The notes under the pieces were generated by a model. It was not told the DNA's origin. It made no database searches and saw only the letters and a program-made list of their open reading frames with translations. The translations under genes were made by a program, and so were the position numbers. Positions 1 to 10,864 of a stretch of 64,000 bases of DNA are shown piece after piece (the stretch's first letter is position 1; every line of letters starts with the position of its first letter). This DNA comes from Mycolicibacter minnesotensis (GTDB lineage: Bacteria; Actinomycetota; Actinomycetes; Mycobacteriales; Mycobacteriaceae), in assembly GCF_010731755.1 (NCBI RefSeq), contig NZ_AP022589.1, positions 930,001-994,000 on the forward strand. The letters run 5' to 3'.

Positions 1-2522
1 AGGTGGTCCGTGGTGATCCACGTGTCTCCCTCGCCGAACACCCCGCGCATCGAGACAGCTGCAGCGTCGCGTCCGGACCGCGGCTTCGCGAGCAACACGC
101 CCACCTCGTCGTCCGCGCAGCGACGCACGAAACCGTGACCATCCTCGATGAACCGGCCCGTCGCGGCGTCGTAAGCGCCGAGCCGAACCTTGGCGCTGCC
201 CGGCAGCGGCCGACCCTTGGCCCCGATCTTCGTGCCGGTGACATTCGCCAGGACCGCGTCTCCCTCGGTGGAGGCATAGAATTCCAGCACTCGGGCCGGG
301 GCGAATCGATCGCTGACCTTGCGCCACAGGCCGGTCGGCATGCCGGCTCCGATGAACAGGCGGATCGGATGATGTTCGGCAAGTTGGGGCGACGTCGCCT
401 CCACCAAGTCGAGCAGCAGTGCCCAGGTGTAGGTGACCACCGTGACCCCGTAACGGTGGACCTCGTCGGCGAACCGGGTCGGGTCAACACCCCGGGTTAA
501 AGCGATGCGCGACCCGCCTGCGAGCGCTCCGCCCAGGCCGACCATCAGACCCGACGGATGGTGCAGTGGGGTCAGGCAATAGATCGTGTCGTCGCGGTCG
601 AGGGCGGCGGCCGCAGCGGTGCCGAAGGCCGACAGCACCCACCGATGATTTGTGACCTCCTTGACCACCCGGCGTCCTCCCGTCGTGCTGAAGAACACGA
701 AGGCGAGATCACGTGCCCGGCCCGGGTTCGGCCGATACCACCGCGGCAGCTCAGCGGACAGATCGAGTCGATCCAACTCGACGACCCGGCCCAACTCCGC
801 CGCACTGAGGTCTGCGGTCCCACCGTGGCCGAGGACGAGCGCCCTGGCACTGGTGGCGGCGGCCGTCGCCAAATGTACTGGATCCGTGACGATGTCGGCC
901 ACCCCGCAGAGCTGGACGGCGGTTGCCAGATCATCGTCCGGGGGTAACAGCACCGCCACCGCACCGAGCCGCGACAGTGCGGCGATAGCGATCACGGCGC
1001 TGGGGCTGGTGTCCATCAAGACACCGATATGGGCTCCCTGGTGGATACCGGCGGCGATCAGGCCGCGCACCACTTCGTCGATGCGGTGAGCGATCGCCGC
1101 ATTGGTGCGGACACGATCCTCAAACAGAAGGCATTCCTCGTCGGGCGCTGCGCTGGCATGTTCGGCCATCAAGGCGCCCAACGACACCCGGGTATGGGGC
1201 TGCAGCTCCCCGAGTCGGGCGAGGCGGGGCAGGGTACGCAGGGCCTCCCCGGTGATCTCCCATCCGCTGCGCACCACGCTGACCGCGGCCTCGGCCAACC
1301 CCAGGCCCACGCCGACGCCCAGTTCGGCCAGCGCCCCCGCGGAGTGACCGACGCGCGATGACAACCCGACAGCGCCATCGATTTCGCCGCCCGGTTCGGC
1401 CTCCATCACGTGCACACCCTGCGGCCTGGTCCCGCGACCTTCTTGCCACAGCACCCATTGGCCGACCGTGGGCCAGGTCTGGGTGGCGGCGGTCGATCCG
1501 ACAACAAGCCCGAAATGGCCGGCCGGCAGGAGCGCCTCGGACACCTCGGCGCGGGGGGCGGCCTGCCGAATTCCTCGAACGGCCGCAGGTTGGCCGATGT
1601 CGTCGATCTCGCCGATGAAGGCCAGGACGGGACAGGTGATTTCCGCGAGTGTGATCAGGGTGCCATCGATCACGGCACCACCGGCCATCATGCGATTGTG
1701 GACCACAAACTGCCGTAGGAGTTCGGCGATCGCGGGGCCCGACCATGCCACCCAGCCGTCCACCTCGAGAAAACGCCGCTGCTGTTCCCTGGGCAACAAC
1801 GACTCTCGGTCATGAAGCTGCCGAAGAAAGTCCCACCTTGCCTGCACCGTCTTGATCGGGTCCAGTAGTTGAAACCCGGCACGGGCCATCCATCCGGATA
1901 CCGAGAGACGGTTGAAGACGTGATCGGCGACCAGCTGGGCGCCGCGGCCCGCCAGCGCCGCCGGAATTCCGAATGGCAGACCGCTGAGCGAGTCGACCGC
2001 GCTGCCGAAGGTGATGACACTGGCCAGGCACTCGGAGCGTCGGTAGGCCGCGGTTTGGTAACAGAACATCCCGCCCTGCGAGTAACCCGCCAAATGCACC
2101 TTGCGCCCGGTGTGCGCGTATACGGAGTCGATGACCCGGCTCAGCGCCACGACATGGTCACTCAAGGTGCGTTCGAGACCGCCGCTTTCCCGATCCGGCG
2201 AGCCGAAATCCACCACCCATGGGTCCAGGCCGAGATCATGCAGGACGCCCACGGCACCCTGGTCACGGGTGACGTCAAAAACGTTGGCCGACATCATCAT
2301 CGGAGGAACCAGGACTACCGACGGCCTGGCCGCATGGCTCGCACTGCCGGGAAAGTAGCGTCGCAGCCGGTACATGTCGCACTGCTCCACGACCTCAAAC
2401 GGCGACGGACGGGCCCCGGTCTGAAAACCGCCGAACCGCAACACCTCGACACCGTTCTGCACGGTCGCGATCATCCGGTTGGCGGAACCGGTTATCAGGT
2501 CACTAACCCAGCTCACCGGCAT
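1..2522 (-). CDS. Bifunctional alpha/beta hydrolase (PhaC-like) / acyl-CoA synthetase, C-terminus cut by window edge
   Basis: The minus-strand frame stays open from an ATG at 2522 (a GTG lies one codon upstream, then a stop at 2529-2531) to the window edge, about 840 codons. The N-terminal half is an alpha/beta hydrolase of the polyhydroxyalkanoate-synthase/lipase type with the nucleophile motif GYSQGG (Ser about residue 148). The C-terminal half, from about residue 430, resembles an adenylate-forming acyl-CoA synthetase, with a phosphate-loop-like STTGGRRVVKE stretch and a later EFYASTEG motif. This two-domain order matches the M. tuberculosis Rv1683 family, thought to link lipid ester cleavage to fatty acid activation. 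The frame is consistent at several checked points, so no frameshift is evident. The end of the synthetase, including its catalytic lysine, lies outside the window. Confidence 0.85.
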   Translation of the reverse strand, partial: MPVSWVSDLITGSANRMIATVQNGVEVLRFGGFQTGARPSPFEVVEQCDMYRLRRYFPGSASHAARPSVVLVPPMMMSANVFDVTRDQGAVGVLHDLGLDPWVVDFGSPDRESGGLERTLSDHVVALSRVIDSVYAHTGRKVHLAGYSQGGMFCYQTAAYRRSECLASVITFGSAVDSLSGLPFGIPAALAGRGAQLVADHVFNRLSVSGWMARAGFQLLDPIKTVQARWDFLRQLHDRESLLPREQQRRFLEVDGWVAWSGPAIAELLRQFVVHNRMMAGGAVIDGTLITLAEITCPVLAFIGEIDDIGQPAAVRGIRQAAPRAEVSEALLPAGHFGLVVGSTAATQTWPTVGQWVLWQEGRGTRPQGVHVMEAEPGGEIDGAVGLSSRVGHSAGALAELGVGVGLGLAEAAVSVVRSGWEITGEALRTLPRLARLGELQPHTRVSLGALMAEHASAAPDEECLLFEDRVRTNAAIAHRIDEVVRGLIAAGIHQGAHIGVLMDTSPSAVIAIAALSRLGAVAVLLPPDDDLATAVQLCGVADIVTDPVHLATAAATSARALVLGHGGTADLSAAELGRVVELDRLDLSAELPRWYRPNPGRARDLAFVFFSTTGGRRVVKEVTNHRWVLSAFGTAAAAALDRDDTIYCLTPLHHPSGLMVGLGGALAGGSRIALTRGVDPTRFADEVHRYGVTVVTYTWALLLDLVEATSPQLAEHHPIRLFIGAGMPTGLWRKVSDRFAPARVLEFYASTEGDAVLANVTGTKIGAKGRPLPGSAKVRLGAYDAATGRFIEDGHGFVRRCADDEVGVLLAKPRSGRDAAAVSMRGVFGEGDTWITTDH

Positions 2523-2762
2523 CACGCGTCACACCGAGAACTCCCGCTTATCACACATCGGCTGACGTCATGACGCCAACACTACGCGCAGCGGCGGCAC
2601 CGTGCCGACGGTCGCTTCCGGGCGCCGATCCACGGGTGTAGCGTCGGAACTGCTGAGACTTTCAGCTGGTTCGGGACAAGTTCAGCTGTCCGCCGCAGAA
2701 CTTGAGGAGCATCCGCTCCGAGGCCCCTACGCGCTGGTGATCGCCGCTAGATCGGACTCACC
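2523..2762. other. Intergenic region between divergent genes
   Basis: This stretch separates the minus-strand hydrolase/synthetase from the plus-strand slipin operon and should hold both promoters. Visible structure: the octamer TTCAGCTG occurs twice (2661-2668 and 2681-2688) around TTCGGGAC, and a short palindrome ACCATGATGGT lies at 2760-2770. No confident -10/-35 pair or RNA gene was found. Confidence 0.5.
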
Positions 2763-2858
2763 ATGATGGTCCTACAGCACTACTTCACTACGACCCTGGC
2801 GCATGACGTGGCCGCGGGCACCCCTACGCGCTTCTTACCGATAGGTGCCCGGCGATGA
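2763..2858 (+). CDS. Possible 31-residue ORF coupled to the slipin gene
   Basis: An ATG at 2763 (followed by a second ATG) opens 31 codons that end in a TGA overlapping the slipin ATG as ATGA (2855-2858). The product would begin [10 protein letters not shown] and end RFLPIGARR; no family is recognised and no membrane segment is visible. There is no strong ribosome binding site before it. The 4-base overlap is the same arrangement used at the slipin/phosphoketolase junction, which suggests translational coupling. It could be a leader peptide, a small protein, or chance. Confidence 0.35.
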   Translation: MMVLQHYFTTTLAHDVAAGTPTRFLPIGARR

Positions 2859-3685
2859 CAGGGCTGGGCGCCGCCGTCGCCGTTCTGGGCTTCCTGGCAC
2901 TGCTGGCGCTGGCGATGGCGGTGCGGATCGTCAAACAATACGAGATGGGCGTGCTGTTCCGGCTGGGCCGGGTGATCGGGGAGCGACAACCCGGACTGCG
3001 ACTCATCATCCCGTTAATCGATGTGCTGCACCAAATCTCGCTGCGGATCGTAACAATGCCGATCCAATCCCAGGGCATCATCACCCGCGATAACGTCAGC
3101 GTAGACGTCTCGGCGGTCGCCTACTTCAAGGTTATCGATGCGGTGAAGTCGGTCGTGGCGATCGAGAACGTCTACTCAGCGATCGACCAGATCGCCCAAA
3201 CCACCTTGCGCAAAGTCGTCGGTCAACACACCTTGGATGAAACGCTCTCGGAGACCGACAAGATCAACCTTGACATCCAATCGATCCTGGACATCACCAC
3301 CATCGAATGGGGCGTGCAAGTCACCCTGGTAGAGCTCAAAGACATCCAACTGCCCGACAGCATGAAAAGAGCGATGGCCCGCCAAGCCGAGGCTGAGCGA
3401 GAGAAGCGCGCGAAAATTATTGCTGCCGAGGGCGAATCGATGGCCGCGGCAGCTCTGGGGGATGCCTCAGACACCATGATGGCCCACCCCCTGGCTCTGC
3501 AATTACGAAACTTGCAGACCCTCGTTGAGCTCGGCGTCGACAAGAACACCACCGTCGTCTTCCCGGCACCGTTGATGTCGACCATCGCCGAATTCGGAAC
3601 CTTCCTGGCCCGGGAGAGCGCCGCCGCCGTGCAGCCCACTCCGCAGCCGCCGATCCCCGTCCCGGCGGCAAATGGCACCCAATGA
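2855..3685 (+). CDS. Slipin / stomatin-like SPFH (band 7) protein
   Basis: This 276-residue protein has one N-terminal hydrophobic segment (about residues 5-25), then the SPFH core typical of slipins: [11 protein letters not shown], a PL(I)DVLHQISLR region, and QSIITRD-like [13 protein letters not shown]. An alpha-helical tail rich in Glu, Ala and Arg ([18 protein letters not shown]) follows. Slipins oligomerise on the inner face of the membrane and organise microdomains, often with a partner protease (NfeD). No NfeD gene is visible here. Its stop overlaps the next start (ATGA), so it is probably co-translated with the phosphoketolase. The family call is secure; the membrane role in this operon is inferred. 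Confidence 0.9.
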   Translation: MTGLGAAVAVLGFLALLALAMAVRIVKQYEMGVLFRLGRVIGERQPGLRLIIPLIDVLHQISLRIVTMPIQSQGIITRDNVSVDVSAVAYFKVIDAVKSVVAIENVYSAIDQIAQTTLRKVVGQHTLDETLSETDKINLDIQSILDITTIEWGVQVTLVELKDIQLPDSMKRAMARQAEAEREKRAKIIAAEGESMAAAALGDASDTMMAHPLALQLRNLQTLVELGVDKNTTVVFPAPLMSTIAEFGTFLARESAAAVQPTPQPPIPVPAANGTQ

Positions 3686-6084
3686 CACGCACCCCCACGC
3701 TGGAACCTGAGTTACTGCAGAGGATGAACGCCTACTGGCGGGCTGCGAATTACCTGTCCGTCGGCCAGATCTATCTCTATGACAATCCGTTGTTGAAACG
3801 ACCGCTTCAGCTCTCGGATGTGAAACCGCTTGTGGTCGGCCATTGGGGAACGACGCCGGGTCAGAACTTCATCTACGTGCACCTGAACCGGGTCATCACG
3901 AAGTACGACCTGAACATGTTCTATGTCTCCGGCCCCGGCCACGGCGGCCCGGCCCTGGTGGCCAACACCTACCTGGAGGGCTCATACACCGAGATCTATC
4001 CCGACATCAGCCAGGACGAGTCCGGGCTGAAGAAACTCTTTACCCAGTTCTCGTTTCCGGGAGGTATCTCCAGCCATGTGGCACCGACGACTCCGGGATC
4101 GATCCACGAAGGCGGGGAACTCGGGTACTCGCTGAGTCATGCGTTCGGCGCAGTCTTCGACAATCCCGGCCTGGTAGTCGCATGCGTGATCGGCGACGGC
4201 GAGGCCGAGACCGGGCCACTGGCCACGGCCTGGCATTCCACCAAGTTCCTCAACCCGATCAGCGATGGAGCGGTGCTGCCGATCCTGCACCTGAACGGCT
4301 ACAAAATCAGCAACCCCACCGTGCTGGACCGTATCGAACACCAAGAGCTGGACCAGTTCCTGCGCGGTTGCGGCTGGGAACCGCGCTACGTCGACGGTGC
4401 TGACCCCGAAGACATGCATGAGCTGATGGCCACCGTCCTCGATGAGACGGTGGAAGCTGTCCACGGCATCCAGCGCGACGCTCGAACCACCGGCAACGCG
4501 GCCCGGCCACGGTGGCCGATGATCGTGCTGCGCTCCCCCAAGGGCTGGACCGGCCCCAAAGAGGTCGACGGCCGGCAGATCGAAGGCACCTTCCGGTCAC
4601 ACCAGGTGCCCCTCATTGTCGATGAACAGCACCCCGGGCACGTCGAGCAACTGGAGAGCTGGCTGCTCAGCTACAAACCCGACGAGCTGTTCGATGAGGC
4701 CGGGCGGCTGCTGCCGGACCTGGCAGCGCTGGCCCCGCAGGGGCAACAGCGGATGGGCGCCAACCCGCACACCAACGGCGGGGTGTTGCTGCGCGACCTG
4801 CGGATGCCCGACTTCCGCACCCACGCGGTGACGGTGAGCTCGCCTGGCGCGGTGCAGGCGCAGGACACCGCCGTGCTCGGCACTTTCCTGCGCGACGTCA
4901 TCGCGTGCAATGACGAGGCCCGCAACTTCCGGATCTTCGGTCCCGACGAAACCCTGTCGAACATGCTCGGCGCAGTCTTTGAGGTCACCGACCGGCAGTG
5001 GCAGGCCCGCACCGCCGAGCACGACGAATTCCTCGCTCCCGCAGGCCGGGTCCTTGATTCGATGCTCAGCGAGCACCAGAGCGAGGGTTGGCTGGAAGGC
5101 TATCTCTTGACCGGCCGGCACGGGTTGTTCAACTGCTACGAGGCGTTCATCCACATCATCGACTCGATGTTCAACCAGCACGCCAAGTGGCTTAAGGTCA
5201 CCAGACAACTGCCGTGGCGCCGTGACATCGCCTCACTGAACTACCTGCTGGCCTCTCATGTCTGGCAGCAAGACCACAACGGCTTCACCCACCAAGACCC
5301 CGGATTCCTGGACCACGTGGTCAACAAAAAGGCGGACGTGGTGCGGGTCTACCTGCCACCGGACGCCAACTGCCTGCTCTCGGTTGCCGACCATTGTCTG
5401 CGTAGCCGCCATTACGTCAACGTGATCGTCGCCGGGAAGCGGGCGATGCCGCAATGGCTGAGCATGGCGGACGCGGAGGTGCACTGCACCGAAGGTATCG
5501 GCATCTGGGAATGGGCCGGCAACGACCGCGGCGGCGAACCCGACGTAGTGCTGGGGTGCTGCGGAGATACCCCGACCCTCGAAGTGCTCGCCGCAGTGTC
5601 GATCCTTCGGGAGCACCTGCCCGAGTTGAAGATCCGGGTGGTCAACGTGGTTGACCTGATGAGGTTGCAGTCGGCCAGCGAGCATCCGCACGGGCTGAGC
5701 GACCGCGACTACGACACCCTGTTCACCACCGACAAACACATCATCTTCGCCTTCCACGGCTACCCGAGCCTGATCCACCGGCTCACCTACCGCCGGGCCA
5801 ACCGCAATCTGCACGTCCACGGCTATAACGAAGAAGGCACCATCACCACCGCCTTCGACATGCGGGTGCAGAACCGGTTGGACCGGTTCCACCTCGTTGC
5901 CGCCGTCATCGACCGGCTGCCCCAACTCGGCGCCACCGGCGACTACCTCAAGCAAGCAATGACCGACAGACTCGTCGAACACAACCGCTACATCAACACC
6001 CACGGCCAGGACCTGCCCGAAATCCGCAACTGGACCTGGAATCCGCCGCAAATGACCACCCCTGCAGCACCGACATGGGTGTGA
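3682..6084 (+). CDS. xfp: D-xylulose-5-phosphate/fructose-6-phosphate phosphoketolase
   Basis: This 800-residue protein has the usual phosphoketolase length and all three domains of the thiamine-diphosphate family. It carries the SGPGHGGPA motif near residue 83, [18 protein letters not shown], and the cofactor motif GDGEAETGP starting at residue 171. The enzyme cleaves xylulose 5-phosphate or fructose 6-phosphate with phosphate to give acetyl-phosphate plus glyceraldehyde 3-phosphate or erythrose 4-phosphate. It acts in the cytosol, bypassing part of glycolysis. It overlaps slipin by 4 bases and the ATPase by 10 bases, so the three genes form one operon. No acetate kinase or phosphotransacetylase lies nearby. 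Confidence 0.96.
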   Translation: MTRTPTLEPELLQRMNAYWRAANYLSVGQIYLYDNPLLKRPLQLSDVKPLVVGHWGTTPGQNFIYVHLNRVITKYDLNMFYVSGPGHGGPALVANTYLEGSYTEIYPDISQDESGLKKLFTQFSFPGGISSHVAPTTPGSIHEGGELGYSLSHAFGAVFDNPGLVVACVIGDGEAETGPLATAWHSTKFLNPISDGAVLPILHLNGYKISNPTVLDRIEHQELDQFLRGCGWEPRYVDGADPEDMHELMATVLDETVEAVHGIQRDARTTGNAARPRWPMIVLRSPKGWTGPKEVDGRQIEGTFRSHQVPLIVDEQHPGHVEQLESWLLSYKPDELFDEAGRLLPDLAALAPQGQQRMGANPHTNGGVLLRDLRMPDFRTHAVTVSSPGAVQAQDTAVLGTFLRDVIACNDEARNFRIFGPDETLSNMLGAVFEVTDRQWQARTAEHDEFLAPAGRVLDSMLSEHQSEGWLEGYLLTGRHGLFNCYEAFIHIIDSMFNQHAKWLKVTRQLPWRRDIASLNYLLASHVWQQDHNGFTHQDPGFLDHVVNKKADVVRVYLPPDANCLLSVADHCLRSRHYVNVIVAGKRAMPQWLSMADAEVHCTEGIGIWEWAGNDRGGEPDVVLGCCGDTPTLEVLAAVSILREHLPELKIRVVNVVDLMRLQSASEHPHGLSDRDYDTLFTTDKHIIFAFHGYPSLIHRLTYRRANRNLHVHGYNEEGTITTAFDMRVQNRLDRFHLVAAVIDRLPQLGATGDYLKQAMTDRLVEHNRYINTHGQDLPEIRNWTWNPPQMTTPAAPTWV

Positions 6085-8864
6085 CTTCCACCGATACCGC
6101 CATGGCCGGAACAACCTCGCGGTCGGGCCCCAGCGATCCGAGCGAGCCCCTGGTCACGTTGTTTCGGGACCTGCGAACGTCGGCGTTGGGTTTATCCGGC
6201 CGGGAGGCGCAGCGGCGGCTACTGGTCTATGGGCCGAATGAGCTTCCGCAGAGTTCCGGCCGACAGTGGCCGGCTGAACTGCTCAAGCAACTCACCCACC
6301 CGCTGGCCCTGGTCCTGGTTGTCGCGGCCGTGCTGGCCTGGTTGACGGGCACCGTCATCCTTGCGGCGGCGATCATTGCCGTGATCGTTTTGAACGCCGG
6401 TTTTGCGTTCGTTCAGGAACTCCAGGCGGAACGGGCCGTGGAGGCGCTGGCTGCCTACCTGCCCACCCACGCCCGCGTCATACGGGACCGTCAGCGGGCC
6501 GACGTCGAGGCCCGCACGCTGGTTCCCGGCGATGTGCTGGTGATCTCCGAAGGTGATCGCGTCTGCGCCGACGCCCGGATCATCGACGGCGCCCTGGAGG
6601 TGGACCTGTCCACACTCACCGGCGAGTCGCTACCTGCGGCCCGCTCCGCCGATCATGTGAACACCGCCGGATCCAGGCTGCAGGCCCGCAACCTCATGTT
6701 CAGCGGAACCGCCTGCACGGAAGGCGAAGCACGGGCGGTGGTCACCGCGACCGGCGCACACACCGAACTCGGACGGGTTGCTGCGCTGAGCCAGCGCACC
6801 GGCCGTACCGATAGTCCGCTCGAGCGGCAGGTCAAGCGGGTGGCCTGGTTGATCGCGTTGGTGGCGGCCGGGGCTGGGGCCGTGTTTGTTCCGCTCGGCG
6901 TTGCGGCCGGGTTGAGCTGGGCGGCCGCGGCGACGTTCGCGATCGGGCTGATCGTCGCCAATGTGCCCGAGGGGCTGCTGCCCACCATCACCCTCGCGTT
7001 GGCGGTCGGCGTGCGCGATCTCGCCCGCCGCGGCGCCGTCGTCAAACGTCTGTCCGCGGTGGAAACGCTGGGTTCGACGACGGTGATCTGCACGGACAAG
7101 ACCGGCACGTTGACCGAGAACAAGATGCGGGTCACCAAAATTTGGCTGCCCGGCGGTGAAGTCGAGTTCGAAAACTGCTCCCCCGCAGCGCAATCCCCTG
7201 AACTACGCGTCCTGGCCTACTCGGCGGCCGTGTGCACCACCGCCGAGTTGGCCTCGCAGCCACTGGGATCGGCGACGGGGGATCCGACCGAACTCGCGTT
7301 GCTGGAGGCGGCCCGCTCCGTGGGCGTACCCCTGACTCCGCCCGCTCGTGACGCCGGACGGCGGGCCGTCTTTCATTTCGACCCCCACCTGCGCCGCATG
7401 TCTACGGTCGATGCCGAAGGCGACGGAACCCTGGCGGTGCATACCAAGGGCGCACCGGAAACAGTGCTGCCCTGTTGTACCGATATCGCCGGAATCGGCG
7501 GCGGGCAAAACGAACTCACCGACCTCGACCGCACCCGCCTGACCGCCTTGATCGATAGCTACGCCGCGCAGGGACTGCGCATACTGGCGATCGCCCGTCG
7601 CCGACTCGATGACGACACCGTGATCGGCCCCGATCGTGCGGCATTGGAGCACGGGATGTGCCTGCTCGGCCTGGTCGCGATGCTCGACCCTCCCCGGCTC
7701 CAGGTTCTCGACGCGATCACCCAGGCGCATCGGGCCGGTATCCGCATCCATGTGGTCACCGGGGACAACGGCCTCACCGCGGCCCAGATAGCCCGTCGCG
7801 TCGGGATCGGCGCGGCCGGCGTCCAGATCGTCACCGGTGAACAGCTCGACGCCTTGAGTGAACCCCAACTCGACCACCTGCTCTCCGGTGGCGAGGAGAT
7901 CATTTTCGCCCGCAGTTCACCGGAGGCGAAGCTGCGCATCGCCGACGCGCTGCGGGCCCAGGGGCAGGTCGTGGCCATGACCGGTGACGGTGTCAATGAC
8001 GCCCCTGCCCTGCACCGTGCCGATATCGGCGTGGCGATGGGCCGCTCGGGCACCGACGTGGCCCGCGAAGCGGCCACTATGGTGCTCACCGACGACGATT
8101 TCGGCACTATCGTCGTCGCGATCGAGGCAGGCCGGCGGGTCTACGACAACATCCGCAAATTCATCCTCTACATTTTCACCCACGCCGTCCCCGAGGTCGT
8201 GCCGTTTCTGGCGTTCGCCGTCTCCGGCGGGGCGATACCACTGCCGCTGACCGTGTTGCAGATCCTCGCGATCGACTTGGGCACCGATATCCTGCCCGCG
8301 CTCGCGCTATCCCGGGAACCCGCCGAACCAGGACTGATGGACCGGCCACCGCGCCCCCGCAAGGAAGGGATCATCCGCGGGGCCCTGCTGCTGCGCGCCT
8401 GGGCGTTCCTGGGTGCCATCTCCGCGGTGCTGGTGATGGGCGGCTTCCTACTCGTGCTGTCCCAGGCCGGGTGGCACCCCGGTGACCCGACCGGGCTGGG
8501 CACACCGCTGCATCACTCCTATCAGCAGGCCACTACCGTGGCGTGGCTCGGGATCATCGCCTGCCAGATCGGCACCGCGTTCGCGGCCCGCACCGAACAC
8601 GCATCGCTGCGCGCGATCGGCGTATTCAGTAATCCGGCACTGCTGGTGGGCATCGCGGCGGCAGCCGTGTTCGCCCTGACGCTGGTGTACACGCCCTTCC
8701 TGCACCCGGTGTTCGGCACCGCCGCACTGCGCGCCGACCAACTCATGCTGGTGATCCCGTTCCCATTCATCGTGTGGGGCGCCGACGAACTACGCCGGCT
8801 ATGGCTTCGAGTCCGTGCACGTCGACGCACACCCAGTCCAACGATGCAGACCTGCGCCGCCTAG
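6075..8864 (+). CDS. P-type cation-transporting ATPase (P2-type, CtpF-like)
   Basis: This 929-residue membrane pump has the complete P-type core. It starts with an N-terminal cation-ATPase domain (residues about 20-90), then the actuator motif LTGES and a VPEGLLPT helix. The phosphorylated Asp341 lies in [11 protein letters not shown], followed by the hinge motif [10 protein letters not shown] and a C-terminal group of membrane helices. The PEGL helix and overall length place it with P2 ATPases (Ca2+, Na+/K+-like), not with heavy-metal CPx pumps; no CPC motif or metal-binding N-terminal domain is present. The transported ion cannot be read from sequence. The start overlaps the end of xfp, so it is translated from the same message. 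Confidence 0.93.
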   Translation: MGVTSTDTAMAGTTSRSGPSDPSEPLVTLFRDLRTSALGLSGREAQRRLLVYGPNELPQSSGRQWPAELLKQLTHPLALVLVVAAVLAWLTGTVILAAAIIAVIVLNAGFAFVQELQAERAVEALAAYLPTHARVIRDRQRADVEARTLVPGDVLVISEGDRVCADARIIDGALEVDLSTLTGESLPAARSADHVNTAGSRLQARNLMFSGTACTEGEARAVVTATGAHTELGRVAALSQRTGRTDSPLERQVKRVAWLIALVAAGAGAVFVPLGVAAGLSWAAAATFAIGLIVANVPEGLLPTITLALAVGVRDLARRGAVVKRLSAVETLGSTTVICTDKTGTLTENKMRVTKIWLPGGEVEFENCSPAAQSPELRVLAYSAAVCTTAELASQPLGSATGDPTELALLEAARSVGVPLTPPARDAGRRAVFHFDPHLRRMSTVDAEGDGTLAVHTKGAPETVLPCCTDIAGIGGGQNELTDLDRTRLTALIDSYAAQGLRILAIARRRLDDDTVIGPDRAALEHGMCLLGLVAMLDPPRLQVLDAITQAHRAGIRIHVVTGDNGLTAAQIARRVGIGAAGVQIVTGEQLDALSEPQLDHLLSGGEEIIFARSSPEAKLRIADALRAQGQVVAMTGDGVNDAPALHRADIGVAMGRSGTDVAREAATMVLTDDDFGTIVVAIEAGRRVYDNIRKFILYIFTHAVPEVVPFLAFAVSGGAIPLPLTVLQILAIDLGTDILPALALSREPAEPGLMDRPPRPRKEGIIRGALLLRAWAFLGAISAVLVMGGFLLVLSQAGWHPGDPTGLGTPLHHSYQQATTVAWLGIIACQIGTAFAARTEHASLRAIGVFSNPALLVGIAAAAVFALTLVYTPFLHPVFGTAALRADQLMLVIPFPFIVWGADELRRLWLRVRARRRTPSPTMQTCAA

Positions 8865-8888
8865 CCCCGAGTGGGGACAGTTCGCTTT

Positions 8889-10634
8889 TCAGCCCACGGA
8901 GTCGACCGAATCGGCGGGCTTCCAGCGCAGCGTGCCCGGCGCCCGGTCAGGTACCGCCGGGTTACGCGGCGCGATCGGATCCAGCCGCCGGTAGGGCTCG
9001 CCCTGGGCCGGCCGCTGATCGGCTTCGCCCTTGTTGGGCCACAGCGACGCGGCCCGCTCGGCCTGCGCGGTGATCGACAGGGACGGGTTGACGCCGAGAT
9101 TGGCCGAGACCGCCGCGCCGTCCATCACCGCCATCGTCGGGTAGCCATACACCCGCTGATAGGGGTCGATGACGCCGTGCTCGGGGCCGTCGCCGATCGC
9201 CGCTCCGCCCAGGAAGTGCGCGGTGAGCGGGATGTTGAACAGCTCGCCCCAGGTGCCGCCAGCCACCCCGTCGATCTTGGCGGCGATGCGGCGGGTGACT
9301 TCGTTGCCGACCGGAATCCAGCTCGGATTGGGCTCGCCGTGCCCCTGCTTGCTGGTGTAACGGCGAAAACCCAGCCGGCCGCGCTTGGTGAACGTGGTGA
9401 TCGAGTTGTCCAGGTGCTGCATGACCAGCGCGATCACGGTGCGCTCGCTCCAACCCTTGGGGTTCAGCAGCCGCAGGATATTTCGGGGGTCTTCGCCGGC
9501 CTGGTTCAGCAGCTGGCGCCAGCGCGGGGTGTCGGTACCTTGCGGACCGGTGCCATCAGTCATCAACGTCTGCAGCAGGCCCATGGCGTTGGAGCCCTTG
9601 CCGTAGCGCACCGGCTCGACGTGGGTGTCGGCGGTGGGGTGAATCGAGGAGGTGATCGCCACACCGTGCGTCAGGTCCAGATCCGGGTTGACCTTCAATG
9701 TCGCCGCACCCACGATGGATTCGGAGTTGGTGCGGGTGAGCACCCCCAGCTTGTCGGACAGCTTGGGCAGCTTGCCCTTGTCGCGCATCTTGAACATCAA
9801 CCGCTGGGTGTTATAGGTGCCGGCCGCCAGAATCAGATGCCGCGCGGTGAAGGTCCTGCGGTGTCGGCGCGCCCGCAGACCGGTCCGCACAGTCTGCACC
9901 TGCCAGAGCCCGTCGCCACCCTGCTCGAACGCCGTGACGGTGGTCATCGGGTGCACCTGGGCGCCGGCGGACTCGGCCAGGTACAGGTAGTTCTTCACCA
10001 GGGTGTTCTTGGCGCCCCAGCGGCAGCCCGTCATGCACTCGCCGCACTCGATGCACCCCGTGCGGTTGGGGCCGGCGCCGCCGAAGAACGGGTCGGGCAC
10101 CGTTGCGCCCGGCTCCTTGATTCCCTCGGCACCGCCGGGGCCGAAGAACACCCCGACCGGGGTGGCCACGAACGTGTCGCCCACCCCCATGTCGTCGGCG
10201 ACCTGCTTGACGATGCGGTCGGCGTCGGTGAACGTTGGATTCTGGACCACGCCGAGCATGCGCTTCGCCTGGTCGTAATGCGGCATCAGCTCGGCGCGCC
10301 AGTCGGTGATGTGTGCCCACTGCTTGTCGGCGAAGAACGGCTCCGGCGGTACGTAGAGCGTGTTGGCGTAGTTCAGTGAGCCGCCGCCGACCCCGGCGCC
10401 GGCGAGCACCATGACGTTGTTGAGCAGGTGAATGCGCTGGATGCCGTAGCAACCGAGTTTCGGCGCCCACAGGAATTCCCGCAGGTGCCAGGAGTTCTTC
10501 GCGAAATCCTCATCGGCGTATCGGCGTCCGGCTTCCAGCACGCCGACGCGATAACCCTTCTCGGTCAGTCGCAGCGCGCTCACGCTGCCACCGAAACCCG
10601 AGCCGATGATCAGGACGTCGTAGTCAGGCTCCAT
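8889..10634 (-). CDS. choD: GMC-family oxidoreductase, ChoD-like (putative cholesterol oxidase)
   Basis: This 581-residue flavoprotein has the FAD dinucleotide fold GSGFGG at residues 11-16, a GAGVGGGSLNYANT substrate-side loop, and a C-terminal NPSLSITAQAERAA segment typical of GMC oxidoreductases. A cysteine cluster, CIECGECMTGC, near residue 200 is characteristic of the mycobacterial ChoD subgroup (Rv3409c), not of classical secreted cholesterol oxidases. Its position next to guaB3 and guaB2 supports orthology. The annotated role is oxidation of a 3-beta-hydroxysterol, but the true substrate in mycobacteria is not certain. It converges on the ATPase gene with only 24 bases between the stops. 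A -10 motif (TACTGT as read on the minus strand, 10640-10645) sits five bases before the ATG, suggesting a leaderless message. Confidence 0.92.
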   Translation of the reverse strand: MEPDYDVLIIGSGFGGSVSALRLTEKGYRVGVLEAGRRYADEDFAKNSWHLREFLWAPKLGCYGIQRIHLLNNVMVLAGAGVGGGSLNYANTLYVPPEPFFADKQWAHITDWRAELMPHYDQAKRMLGVVQNPTFTDADRIVKQVADDMGVGDTFVATPVGVFFGPGGAEGIKEPGATVPDPFFGGAGPNRTGCIECGECMTGCRWGAKNTLVKNYLYLAESAGAQVHPMTTVTAFEQGGDGLWQVQTVRTGLRARRHRRTFTARHLILAAGTYNTQRLMFKMRDKGKLPKLSDKLGVLTRTNSESIVGAATLKVNPDLDLTHGVAITSSIHPTADTHVEPVRYGKGSNAMGLLQTLMTDGTGPQGTDTPRWRQLLNQAGEDPRNILRLLNPKGWSERTVIALVMQHLDNSITTFTKRGRLGFRRYTSKQGHGEPNPSWIPVGNEVTRRIAAKIDGVAGGTWGELFNIPLTAHFLGGAAIGDGPEHGVIDPYQRVYGYPTMAVMDGAAVSANLGVNPSLSITAQAERAASLWPNKGEADQRPAQGEPYRRLDPIAPRNPAVPDRAPGTLRWKPADSVDSVG

Positions 10635-10639
10635 AGCTC

Positions 10640-10645
10640 ACAGTA
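10640..10645 (-). promoter_or_regulatory. Probable -10 element of choD (leaderless)
   Basis: Read on the minus strand this is TACTGT, a TANNNT hexamer. Five bases separate it from the ATG at 10634-10632, so transcription would begin at or next to the start codon. No ribosome binding site lies upstream, which agrees with a leaderless transcript. Confidence 0.5.
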
Positions 10646-10685
10646 TGGCCCTACTCGCGGGTAACCGGACCGAATAGGCGACCCT

Positions 10686-10855
10686 AACCGCCGGGTTCAT
10701 GCGGCGGTCCCAGCTTCGCTTCGCCTCCGCCGGCCCGGGGGGCCAACTCCGGCGAACCTCGCTGAACCGCCGGGTTCATGCGGCGGTCCCAGCTTCGCTT
10801 CGCCTCCGCCGGCCCGGGGGGCCAACTCCGGCGAACCTCGCTGAACCGCCGGGTT
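10686..10855. repeat. 79-bp tandem repeat, two full copies plus 12 bases
   Basis: Two identical 79-base units (10686-10764 and 10765-10843) are followed by the first 12 bases of a third (10844-10855). Each unit begins AACCGCCGGGTT and contains GC-rich inverted stretches (CCGCCGGG..GCGGCGG and CGCCGGCCCGGGGGG). It fills the gap between choD and guaB3. The perfect identity suggests recent copy-number change, so it is a candidate VNTR locus. Confidence 0.9.
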
Positions 10856-10864
10856 AACTTCCCG

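Noticed and set aside
2670..2689. Possible DosR box (TTCGGGAC...) upstream of the slipin operon
   Set aside because: Only the first half matches the 20-base consensus; the second half does not pair. A DosR link for this operon would need other evidence.
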